From: Acidobacteriota bacterium
GTDB lineage: Bacteria; Acidobacteriota; Vicinamibacteria; Vicinamibacterales; SCN-69-37
Assembly: GCA_024653875.1 (NCBI GenBank)
Contig: JANLHE010000039.1
Coordinates: 1 to 12,471 of the forward strand
Direction of reading: 5' to 3'
Length of the DNA: 12,471 nucleotides
Under the pieces are notes generated by a model. The model was not told the origin of the DNA. It saw nothing but the letters and a program-made list of their open reading frames with translations, and did not search any database. Shown one piece after another: positions 1 through 6,163 of this stretch; the first letter of the stretch is position 1, and the number at the start of each line of letters is the position of its first letter. Both the position numbers and the translations under genes were made by a program.

Positions 1-101
1 TGATCTTCGCGTACAACCCGCAGCGCGGCCAGGTGTTCAACAACCAGCTGCAGCGGCAGCCGAAGTTCACCTTCCGCTTCGCGGTCGGGACGACGTTCTA
101 G
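1..101 (+). CDS. C-terminal end of an outer-membrane beta-barrel protein (partial)
   Basis: Only the last 32 codons are present (first full codon at 3, stop TAG at 99-101). The tail ends FTFRFAVGTTF, an alternating hydrophobic/polar strand finishing in Phe. That is the usual C-terminal signal recognised by the BAM complex for insertion into the outer membrane. The fragment is too short to separate a TonB-dependent receptor from BamA or another barrel. BamA is tempting because bamA often precedes skp in lipid A clusters, but here a minus-strand lipoprotein gene lies between, so this is only a synteny guess. The gene converges on the lipoprotein gene at 166-621. Confidence 0.6.
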   Translation, partial: IFAYNPQRGQVFNNQLQRQPKFTFRFAVGTTF

Positions 102-106
102 TGAAA

Positions 107-158
107 GACCTCTGAGGTCGTTTTCCTTGGGTGTTGCCGGGAAACGACCTCAGAGGTC
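107..158. repeat. Palindromic repeat between convergent genes
   Basis: Two 20-base arms, 107-126 (GACCTCTGAGGTCGTTTTCC) and 139-158, are inverted copies with one mismatch, separated by a 12-base loop. Each arm also contains the 13-base palindrome GACCTCTGAGGTC. The first arm is identical over 20 bases to 8696-8715 inside the amidohydrolase gene, so this is one copy of a dispersed element. It lies between the stop codons of two convergent genes (99-101 and 166-168), where it could act as a two-way terminator. The T-run is only four bases, so termination is an inference. Confidence 0.85.
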
Positions 159-165
159 CTGATTG

Positions 166-621
166 TTACGGGTGTACGACGGTGAGCGTGAACGTCGCGG
201 TGGTCGCCACGCGACCGATGTCGGAGATGCGGAGGCACAGCGTGCCGCTCGACCCGACCGAGCCGGTGATGGTCGTGAACTGCAGCGCGTCGTCGTTGGA
301 GATGACCAGGTGGCAGGACTGGCCGTTCCAGGTGCCCATGGCGAACCCGAGGGCGATGGTGCTGTCCGGCCCGAGGTCGGCCAGCGTGGCCGTGGCGCTC
401 CCGGCCGCCAGCGCGGTGAACGGGAAGGTGATCGCGCCGTTCCGGGGCAGCGTGCCTGAGAACGTCTCGGTGAAGGTGGCCGCCACCGGGGTGGGGTCAG
501 TTGGGGCCGTCGGTCCGGGGTCGTCGCAGGCGACGGTTGCGGCAACGACGGCCAGGGCGGCAAGGCTCCGCATCAGCTGGGAGCGGGTCGGAAATGTGCG
601 TGTTAACAATGCACGGCGCAT
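166..621 (-). CDS. Small secreted lipoprotein with a beta-rich domain, function unknown
   Basis: This is a 151-residue protein read on the minus strand, with ATG at 621-619 and stop TAA at 168-166. Residues 1-31 look like a signal peptide with hydrophobic core LAALAVVAATVA. Cys32 follows (TVAC), an acceptable though not ideal lipobox, so it is probably a lipid-anchored envelope protein. Residues 33-47 are a Pro/Thr linker (DDPGPTAPTDPTP). Residues 48-151 are strand-rich and resemble bacterial pre-peptidase C-terminal (PPC)-type beta-sandwich domains: TFSGTLPRNGAITFPFTA, then TATLADLGPDSTIALGF, ending FTLTVV. Two cysteines (103, 129) could form a disulfide. An inner start at Met17 (573) would still leave a full signal peptide. 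The reading frame continues upstream to 1224, but that part is antisense to skp and is left out. The family resemblance is from memory and weak; the secretion signal is the firmest part. Confidence 0.7.
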   Translation of the reverse strand: MRRALLTRTFPTRSQLMRSLAALAVVAATVACDDPGPTAPTDPTPVAATFTETFSGTLPRNGAITFPFTALAAGSATATLADLGPDSTIALGFAMGTWNGQSCHLVISNDDALQFTTITGSVGSSGTLCLRISDIGRVATTATFTLTVVHP

Positions 622-628
622 GGCCCCT

Positions 629-634
629 AGTGTA
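629..634 (-). promoter_or_regulatory. Possible -10 element of the lipoprotein gene (near-leaderless)
   Basis: On the minus strand TACACT lies seven bases upstream of the ATG at 621, which would put the transcription start at or next to the start codon. No good -35 hexamer is seen at the usual distance. This is a weak call based on spacing and sequence only. Confidence 0.25.
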
Positions 635-706
635 CTCGACGTGCTGGCCTTGGCGGCACGTTCTACGTTATCGTTTCTTTCGGAAAGGTTCAGGTAGAGA
701 CCACTC

Positions 707-1321
707 ATGAGCAGACAGACGATCACTATGGCCCTTTTGGCCGTCCTCGTGGCAGGCAGCGCGTTCGCACAGGTTGCGCCACCCCCCACCAAGCAGACCC
801 CGCCGCCCGCCGCGGCTCCGGCACAGCCGCCCGCGGCGCCGGTGCAGCCGCCGTTCCCGGTCGAGTCCAAGATTGGTTTTGTGGATCTCCAGACGGTGGT
901 GGCCCAGTCCAACCTTGGAAAGTCGGGTTCGACCCAGATGGAGGCGTTGTCCAAGAAGCTCGAAGGCGAGCTGACGGCGCTCAACACCAAGCTGAAGGAA
1001 GCCCAGACCAAGCAGCAGACCCAGTCGGCGTTGCTCAGCGAAGTGGTGGCCGCGCAGTTGGCCAAGGACATCGACCGTCTGGGGCGCGAGCTGAACTTCA
1101 AGCAGCAGGAAGCCCAGTCGGAACTGCAGACCCTGCAGGCGGATCTGCTGGCGGACTTCGAGAAGAAGGTGCTGCCGATTCTCGAGGCGATGGCGAAGGA
1201 GAAGAACCTGCACGCGGTCTTCAACGTGGCTGACAGCGGCGCCGTCTACGTGTTCCCGGGGCTCAACCTCTCGCCGGAGCTCGTCAAGCGCGTGGACGCC
1301 CAGTACGCGGCCAAGAAGTAG
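707..1321 (+). CDS. OmpH/Skp-family periplasmic chaperone
   Basis: This 204-residue protein matches the OmpH/Skp family, which holds unfolded outer-membrane proteins in the periplasm on the way to the BAM complex. Residues 1-21 are a signal peptide with a clear AFA|Q cleavage site. Residues 24-51 are an unusual Pro/Ala-rich linker. The family core begins with KIGFVDLQTVVAQS (55-68), is followed by a long charged helical coiled coil (about 75-155, the chaperone tentacle), and closes with helix/strand KEKNLHAVFNVADSGAVYVFPG (164-185). The ATG at 707 has a purine-rich GGTAGAGA at 693-700. It sits upstream of the lipid A genes, as skp does in many Gram-negative bacteria, but lpxD, which often follows it, is absent. 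The proline linker is longer than in classical Skp and may tether the trimer away from a surface. Confidence 0.88.
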   Translation: MSRQTITMALLAVLVAGSAFAQVAPPPTKQTPPPAAAPAQPPAAPVQPPFPVESKIGFVDLQTVVAQSNLGKSGSTQMEALSKKLEGELTALNTKLKEAQTKQQTQSALLSEVVAAQLAKDIDRLGRELNFKQQEAQSELQTLQADLLADFEKKVLPILEAMAKEKNLHAVFNVADSGAVYVFPGLNLSPELVKRVDAQYAAKK

Positions 1322-1336
1322 TCCGATGGACACGGT

Positions 1337-1364
1337 CGGGGAGTCGGGTTCGCCCGATTCCCCG
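1337..1364 (+). repeat. Hairpin with 12-bp stem and TTCG loop
   Basis: Bases 1337-1348 (CGGGGAGTCGGG) pair with 1353-1364 (CCCGATTCCCCG) through one G-U wobble, closing on the four-base loop TTCG. It lies 15 bases after the skp stop codon. No T-run follows, so it is not a standard intrinsic terminator. It may protect the skp transcript 3' end or tune read-through into fabZ-lpxA. The right arm is also the start of the GATTC tandem array. Confidence 0.6.
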
Positions 1365-1415
1365 ATTCCCCGATTCCGCGATTCCAGATTCCAGATTCCA
1401 GATTCTCGATTCCCC
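1356..1415 (+). repeat. GATTC tandem array whose period changes from 8 to 7
   Basis: Eight GATTC cores begin at 1356, 1364, 1372, 1380, 1387, 1394, 1401 and 1408. The first four steps are 8 bases apart (GATTCCCC, GATTCCCC, GATTCCGC, then GATTCCA), and the remaining steps are 7 bases (GATTCCA, GATTCCA, GATTCTC). The array fills most of the 96-base gap between skp and fabZ-lpxA and ends two bases before the fabZ-lpxA ATG, replacing the place where a ribosome binding site would be. Such short tandem arrays are prone to slippage. Confidence 0.85.
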
Positions 1416-1417
1416 TG

Positions 1418-2656
1418 ATGAATCTCGCCGCCCTCGATCGCCTGTCGCACCGCTACCCGTCAATTCTGGTGGACGGCATCCTGACGCACGACCCCGGGGC
1501 GCGGATGGTGGCCGTCAAGAACGTCACCGTCAACGAAGAGTTTTTCCAGGGACACTTTCCGGGCACGCCGCTGATGCCGGGAGTGCTGATGATCGAGTCC
1601 CTGGCGCAGGTCGCCACGCTGCTCCTGCTCGAGGCGGACCCCTCCAGCGGCCGCCGGGTGACCCTGCGCGGCGTGGATCGCGCCAAATTTCGAAAACAAG
1701 TGGTGCCGGGCGATCGCCTGGAACTGGACGTGCGCCTGGGCGCGCGCCGCGGGAACCTCGTGCGCGCCGCCGCGGTGGCGTCCACCGAGGGCCAGGTGGT
1801 GGCCGAGGCCGAACTGGTGCTGGTCGTCGAGCCGGCGGACGAGGGCATCCATCCGACCGCCGTCATTCATCCGGGCGCGGTCGTGGGCGAGGGCGCGGTC
1901 ATCGGCCCGTACGCCACCATCGGGCCGCGCGTGACCATCGGCCCGCGCTGCCGCATCGGCGCCTCGGTCGTCATCGACGGCTGGACCGATGTCGGCGAAC
2001 ACACGGAAATTTTCCCGTTCGCGTCCATCGGCCTGGCGCCGCAGGACCTGAAGTACAAGGGCGAGCCCACGCGCCTGACCATCGGCAGCCACAACGTGTT
2101 TCGCGAGTTCGTGACGATTCACCGAGGCACGGCCGGCGGCGGCGGCGTCACCAGCATCGGCAGCCACAACCTCTTCATGGCGTATTCCCATGTGGCGCAC
2201 GACTGCCACGTGGGGGATCACACCATCTTCGGCAATGCCGCCACGCTGGGCGGGCACGTCACCGTGGAAGACTGGGTGACGATCAGCGCGTTTTCCGGCG
2301 TGCACCAGTTCTGCCGCCTCGGGAAGTTCGCCTTCATCGGCGGCTACACCGTGGTGACGCGGAACGCCCTGCCGTACGCCAAGACCGTGGGGAACCGGGC
2401 GCGCATCTATGGCCTCAACTCGATCGGCCTGGAGCGCCGCGGCTTCTCGCGCGAGCTGATTGGCAAACTCCGCCGCGCGTACCGCCACCTGATTCAGCAC
2501 AACACCAGCCGCGCGCTGGAATTGATCGAAGGCGATCCCGCGCTGGCCGCGCCGGAAGTGCAGTATCTGGTGGACTTCATCCGCAACGCCGGCACGCGCG
2601 GCGTCATCCTCCGGCGGCCGTCCCGCAAGTCCGGGGATGAGGGCGACGGGGAGTAA
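1418..2656 (+). CDS. Bifunctional FabZ-LpxA fusion: 3-hydroxyacyl-ACP dehydratase and UDP-GlcNAc acyltransferase
   Basis: This 412-residue protein joins two enzymes that use the same substrate, 3-hydroxyacyl-ACP. Residues about 1-138 are FabZ, a hot-dog-fold dehydratase of fatty acid synthesis, with the signature GHFPGTPLMPGVLMIESLAQ (45-64) and catalytic His46 and Glu60. Residues about 143-405 are LpxA, a left-handed beta-helix of hexapeptide repeats (IHPTAVIHPGAVVGEGAVIG onward) that makes the first lipid A intermediate. Its catalytic His is His261 in SHVAHDCHVG, and His280 and His296 (VHQF) match other conserved sites. Gly309 sits where E. coli LpxA has Gly173, the chain-length ruler position, suggesting a long (about C14) acyl chain. 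No Shine-Dalgarno sequence is seen; the ATG directly follows the GATTC array. In most bacteria fabZ and lpxA are separate neighbouring genes. Confidence 0.95.
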   Translation: MNLAALDRLSHRYPSILVDGILTHDPGARMVAVKNVTVNEEFFQGHFPGTPLMPGVLMIESLAQVATLLLLEADPSSGRRVTLRGVDRAKFRKQVVPGDRLELDVRLGARRGNLVRAAAVASTEGQVVAEAELVLVVEPADEGIHPTAVIHPGAVVGEGAVIGPYATIGPRVTIGPRCRIGASVVIDGWTDVGEHTEIFPFASIGLAPQDLKYKGEPTRLTIGSHNVFREFVTIHRGTAGGGGVTSIGSHNLFMAYSHVAHDCHVGDHTIFGNAATLGGHVTVEDWVTISAFSGVHQFCRLGKFAFIGGYTVVTRNALPYAKTVGNRARIYGLNSIGLERRGFSRELIGKLRRAYRHLIQHNTSRALELIEGDPALAAPEVQYLVDFIRNAGTRGVILRRPSRKSGDEGDGE

Positions 2657-2665
2657 GATCCCCTG

Positions 2666-3484
2666 ATGCCGCTGGGCCTGATTGCCGGGAACGGCACGTT
2701 TCCCTTCCTGATCCTTCGCGCCGCGCGGCAGCTGGGCCACGACGTGGTGGTGGTGGCCGTCGAGGGCGAGGCGTTTCCGGAGCTCGAGGCGCTGGCCCGC
2801 GACCTCGGCCGGGTGCAGTGGACGTGGATCCCGCTGGGGCACCTGGGCGCCTGCATCAAGACGTTCAAGGCCGCTGGCGTCACGCGCGCCATCATGGCCG
2901 GCCAGGTCAAACACACCAAGCTGTTCGGCGGCGTCCTGCCGGACCTGACCCTGTTGTCGGTGCTGACACGCCTCACGTCGAAGAACACCGACGCGCTGAT
3001 TGCCGCGATTGCCGACGTGCTGAAGGACCACGGCATCACGCTGATGGACTCCACCGAACTGCTGTCCGATCTGCTCGCGGCGCCGGGCGTGCTGACGCGC
3101 ACCGCGCCGACAGAGGCGATGCTGGCGGACTTCGCGTTCGGGTATCAGGTGGCCGACGCCGTCGCCGGACTCGACATCGGCCAGACCATCATCGTCAAGG
3201 ACCGCGCGGTGGTGGCGGTGGAGGCGATGGAAGGCACCGACGCCGCGGTCGCGCGCGCGGGCGCCCTGGCCGGGGCGGGCGCGCGGGTGGTGAAGGTGGC
3301 CAAGCCGAGGCAGGACATGCGCTTTGACGTGCCGGTGGTGGGCGTGGCGACCATCACGGCGATGCAGGCCGCCGGCGCCGACGCGCTGTCGATTGACGCC
3401 GGCAAGACGCTGGTGCTCGATGGCGCGGCGTTTCTGGACGCCGCGAACGCGGCGGGCGTGGTGGTCGTGGGGAGAACGCGGTGA
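2666..3484 (+). CDS. lpxI: UDP-2,3-diacylglucosamine pyrophosphatase LpxI
   Basis: This 272-residue protein matches LpxI (formerly DUF1009). LpxI cleaves UDP-2,3-diacylglucosamine to lipid X (2,3-diacylglucosamine 1-phosphate) and UMP, the fourth lipid A step. It replaces the unrelated LpxH in alpha-proteobacteria and many other phyla. The N-terminal domain starts LGLIAGNGTFPF (3-14), the family signature. The C-terminal catalytic domain carries KPRQDMRFDVPVVG (213-226), where Asp217 and Asp221 are the candidate metal/catalytic acids, and ends with a segment GADALSIDAGKTLVLD (237-252). Its length is normal. The ATG lies nine bases after the fabZ-lpxA stop without a visible ribosome binding site. 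The downstream oxidoreductase start overlaps its stop (GTGA at 3481-3484). Cytoplasmic, possibly membrane-associated. Confidence 0.95.
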   Translation: MPLGLIAGNGTFPFLILRAARQLGHDVVVVAVEGEAFPELEALARDLGRVQWTWIPLGHLGACIKTFKAAGVTRAIMAGQVKHTKLFGGVLPDLTLLSVLTRLTSKNTDALIAAIADVLKDHGITLMDSTELLSDLLAAPGVLTRTAPTEAMLADFAFGYQVADAVAGLDIGQTIIVKDRAVVAVEAMEGTDAAVARAGALAGAGARVVKVAKPRQDMRFDVPVVGVATITAMQAAGADALSIDAGKTLVLDGAAFLDAANAAGVVVVGRTR

Positions 3485-4452
3485 CACCGGAGCGGACCAT
3501 TCGCGTGGGCGTGGTGGGCGTGGGCCATCTGGGGCGCCATCATGCGCGCCTGCTGGCGGCGGCCACGGGGGCGCGGCTGGTGGCCGTGGCGGACACGTCC
3601 GCGGATCGCGCGGCCGCGGCGGCGGCGGCCTCCGGCGCCGAGGCCCTGTCCGATTATCGCGACATGCTGGGGAAGGTGGACGCGGTCAGCATCGCCGTGC
3701 CGACGGTGGATCACCTCCGGGTGGCGCGGGAGTTCCTGAACGCTGGCGTGCACGTCCTGGTGGAGAAGCCGATGACGGCCACGCTCGCCGAGGCCGAAGA
3801 ACTGCTCGCCCTGGCCGACCGCGCGGGCCGCGTGCTGGCCGTGGGGCACACGGAACGCTTCAACCCGGCCGTCGCGGCGGCCATCCCGCTCGTGCTGGCG
3901 CCACGGTTCATCGAGGTGCACCGGCTGAGCGGATTTCCCGAGCGCAGCCTCGACATCGACGTCGTGTTCGACGTCATGATCCACGACCTCGATATCGTGC
4001 TCGCCATTGACCGCTCCGAGGTGGTGCGGGTGGACGCGGTCGGCGTGCCGGTGCTCTCGCCCAAGGTGGACATCGCCAACGCGCGGCTGAAGTTCGCGTC
4101 GGGCTGCACGGTGAACCTGACCGCGAGCCGCATCAGCCGCGATCGCGTGCGGAAGGTGCGCTTCTTCCAGCGGGATCTGTACGTGTCGGTGGACTACGGC
4201 GAACAGGAACTCGAGGCCTACCGCATTGTTCCGCGCGACGGGGAGCGACCCGGGATCGAAGGCGGCGCCGTGCCGGTGGCCAAGGGCGAACCGCTGGGCC
4301 GTGAACTGCAGGATTTTGTGGATGCGATTCGTGAAGGCCGGGCGCCGCGCGTGACCGGCCGCGACGGGTATCGCGCGTTGGCGCTGGCCACGCGCGTGGC
4401 CGAGGCGATTCAAGCGAACGAACGGGAGGCCGGCGGCGTGCCGGTGATGTGA
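3481..4452 (+). CDS. Gfo/Idh/MocA-family NAD(P)-dependent oxidoreductase, possible UDP-GlcNAc 3-dehydrogenase (GnnA-like)
   Basis: This 323-residue enzyme has the standard family layout. Residues 7-38 form a Rossmann dinucleotide-binding strand-turn-helix (VGVVGVGHLGRHHA; Gly13, Gly15, Gly18). The family catalytic-lysine motif EKP is at 95-97, GHTERFNP is at 122-129, and the substrate-domain motif VMIHDLDIV (165-173) contains His168. Genes of this subfamily lie next to lpxI or between lpxA and lpxB in several phyla. In Acidithiobacillus GnnA oxidises UDP-GlcNAc at C3 so GnnB can aminate it, giving lipid A with amide-linked acyl chains. No GnnB-type aminotransferase is in the window, so that role is inferred from context only. 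The GTG start overlaps the lpxI stop. Confidence 0.85.
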   Translation: MTPERTIRVGVVGVGHLGRHHARLLAAATGARLVAVADTSADRAAAAAAASGAEALSDYRDMLGKVDAVSIAVPTVDHLRVAREFLNAGVHVLVEKPMTATLAEAEELLALADRAGRVLAVGHTERFNPAVAAAIPLVLAPRFIEVHRLSGFPERSLDIDVVFDVMIHDLDIVLAIDRSEVVRVDAVGVPVLSPKVDIANARLKFASGCTVNLTASRISRDRVRKVRFFQRDLYVSVDYGEQELEAYRIVPRDGERPGIEGGAVPVAKGEPLGRELQDFVDAIREGRAPRVTGRDGYRALALATRVAEAIQANEREAGGVPVM

Positions 4453-5336
4453 GCATGGTGAACGATCTGGAAGCAAAGGCCGCGGCGGGCCACCCGCTGA
4501 CCCACGACGAGGCGGAGCGCGTGCTGGCGTGCCCGGATCTGGTGAGCGTCGGTGTCCTCGGAGAACTGGCGCGCCGGGCGCATCATGGCTCGACCGTGAC
4601 CTACGGTCAGGTGCTCGTCGTTGATACCGATGCCGTCCCGGGCGACCTGGGCGGCGCGCGGGAGATTCGCATCACGACGCGTCCGGCGTCCATCGAGGCC
4701 GCGTGCGCGCAGGTGCGCGCGGTGGCGGCGGTCGCCGGCAGCGTGCCGGTGACCGGATTCTCGGCCGCGGACCTGCTCGCGCTGGCGGGTGGCGATCACC
4801 TCGTGCTGGCGGACATGGCCGCGCGCCTGCGGGACGCCGGGCTGAGCGGCGTGGCGTTCCTGCCCGTGGATGTGTGTGCGGACGCCGCGGAGCTGGTGCG
4901 CGCGTTGAATCACGGCGGACTGCAGGTGCTGCGGGCCACCGTGGATCACGCGGCCACCGTCGCCGCCCGCCTGATGTGCATCGAACGCGTGGCGGCCCTG
5001 CAGGCCGAGACGTCGGCGCTGCGCGCCTTCGCGCCGTTGCCGCGATTCGACGAGGCCGGCGCGCCCTCCACCGGGTACGACGACGTCCGGACGATTGCGG
5101 TGGCGCGATTGGTGTGCGCCGCCGTGCCGGCCATCCAGGTGGACTGGGGGATGTACGGACCGAAGCTCGCGCAGGTGGCGATCGCCTACGGCGCGGATGA
5201 CATCGACAACGTGCCCGCGATCGACACGCTTGGACTGGGGCACCGCCGCAGCCCCGCGGAGGACATCGCGCGCCAGATCACCGCGGCGTATGCGACGCCC
5301 GTGGCGAGAAACGGCCGGTTCGAGCGCGCGTCGTGA
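4449..5336 (+). CDS. MqnE-like protein lacking the radical-SAM cysteine motif, function unknown
   Basis: This 295-residue protein resembles aminofutalosine synthase MqnE and related MqnC/CofH radical SAM proteins in layout but not in chemistry. Residues 5-51 (DLEAKAAAGHPLTHDEAERVL... then ARRAHHGSTVTY) match the usual N-terminal helical segment. Where those enzymes next carry NYTNVCxxxCxFC, this protein reads GQVLVVDTDAVPG, with no cysteine. Its five cysteines (28, 86, 143, 177, 223) are scattered and cannot form CxxxCxxC. The C-terminal half again matches: AALQAETSALRAFAPLPRF (182-200), STGYDDVRTIAVARL (207-221), MYGPKLAQVAIAYGADDIDN (235-254). It is shorter than MqnE (about 370 residues). 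The frame is intact and coupled by 4-bp overlaps on both sides, so it looks like a maintained protein, not a decayed gene. A second start, ATG at 4455, is possible. It could be a pseudoenzyme partner of MqnE or MqnA. Confidence 0.8.
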   Translation: MSMVNDLEAKAAAGHPLTHDEAERVLACPDLVSVGVLGELARRAHHGSTVTYGQVLVVDTDAVPGDLGGAREIRITTRPASIEAACAQVRAVAAVAGSVPVTGFSAADLLALAGGDHLVLADMAARLRDAGLSGVAFLPVDVCADAAELVRALNHGGLQVLRATVDHAATVAARLMCIERVAALQAETSALRAFAPLPRFDEAGAPSTGYDDVRTIAVARLVCAAVPAIQVDWGMYGPKLAQVAIAYGADDIDNVPAIDTLGLGHRRSPAEDIARQITAAYATPVARNGRFERAS

Positions 5337-6163
5337 CGCCGAAGACCCGCCTTGGTTCGGTGAACTACCTCAACTGCCGGCCGCTGGTGCACGGGCTGGG
5401 TGGCGATGCGGATCCGCAGTTCACGCTGCGGTTCGACCCGCCGGCGGTCTGCGCGGCCTTGCTCGACGCGGGCGAGATCGACCTCGGGCTGATTCCCACC
5501 ATCGCCTACAACGACCGGCCGGACGACCGCGTGGTGCCCGGCGTGTCGATCGCGTCCGAGGGACCGGTGGCCTCGGTGGCGCTGTTCACCACGGTGCCGG
5601 TGCGCGAGATTCGCACCATCGCGCTCGACACCAGTTCGCGCACGTCCGTGGTGCTCACGCGCATCCTGTGCGCCCGGCGGTTCGAGATTGCGCCGGCGTT
5701 CGAGCGCCATGCGCCGGACCTGGCCTCGATGCTGGCCGGCCACGACGCGGCGCTGCTCATCGGGGACCCGGCGATGTTTACGGATCACCGCGCGATCGGG
5801 CAGGGCGCGGTGGAGAAGATCGACCTCGGCGAGGCGTGGACCGCCATGACGGGGCTGCCGTTTGTCTGGGCTTTCTGGGCCGGGCGGGCGGATGCCCTGA
5901 CGCCCGCGGCCGTCGAACGCGTGCGGGGCGCCAAGGCCGCGGGCGTGACGATGTCCGATGCGCTTGCCGACGCGTACGTGGCGGCCGCGCCGCAGCATCG
6001 CGCGCTCGCGCGCCGGTACCTGCGCGAGAACATCCAGTTCGACCTGACCGAGCGCATGCTCGCCGGGGTGCGCACCTACTATCGCGAAGCCGAGGCGCTG
6101 GGCCTCATCGGCGCGGCGGCCGAGCCGCGGATGTTCGCGCTGGACGGGGCGGCACGGGGATGA
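5333..6163 (+). CDS. mqnA: Chorismate dehydratase MqnA (futalosine menaquinone pathway)
   Basis: MqnA removes water from chorismate to give 3-[(1-carboxyvinyl)oxy]benzoate, the first dedicated step of futalosine-dependent menaquinone synthesis. The 276-residue protein has the fold of periplasmic-binding proteins but no signal peptide, so it is cytoplasmic. Visible family motifs are LGSVNYLNCRPLVHGL (7-22), DLGLIPTIAYN (50-60), the Ser/Thr-rich ligand loop LDTSSRTSVVLTRIL (98-112), LLIGDPAM (141-148) and MTGLPFVWAFW (172-182). Length is typical. GTG at 5333 overlaps the stop of the MqnE-like gene (GTGA), and its own stop overlaps the next ATG (ATGA at 6160-6163), so it is translationally coupled on both sides. 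Confidence 0.95.
   Translation: MTPKTRLGSVNYLNCRPLVHGLGGDADPQFTLRFDPPAVCAALLDAGEIDLGLIPTIAYNDRPDDRVVPGVSIASEGPVASVALFTTVPVREIRTIALDTSSRTSVVLTRILCARRFEIAPAFERHAPDLASMLAGHDAALLIGDPAMFTDHRAIGQGAVEKIDLGEAWTAMTGLPFVWAFWAGRADALTPAAVERVRGAKAAGVTMSDALADAYVAAAPQHRALARRYLRENIQFDLTERMLAGVRTYYREAEALGLIGAAAEPRMFALDGAARG

Noticed and set aside
166..1224. A long minus-strand open frame extending upstream of the lipoprotein
   Set aside because: The part beyond 621 is antisense to skp and shows low-complexity Ser/Cys/Gly-rich translation. The signal peptide and lipobox mark the real protein as 166-621.
1337..1364. Intrinsic terminator after skp
   Set aside because: The hairpin is strong but is followed by CCCGATTCC, not a T-run, so standard termination is not supported.
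1460..3487. A 675-codon minus-strand open frame across fabZ-lpxA and lpxI
   Set aside because: It is antisense to two clearly recognised genes and its translation is His/Arg/Gln-rich without any motif, as expected from high-GC third-position bias.
4449..5336. Decayed mqnE pseudogene
   Set aside because: The frame is complete, conserved motifs remain in the C-terminal half, and overlaps with both neighbours are precise, which points to a maintained protein.
5095..6159. Upstream extension of the MFS frame through mqnA
   Set aside because: It is out of frame with mqnA and Arg-rich. The ATG at 6160 overlaps the mqnA stop and begins a normal first membrane helix.
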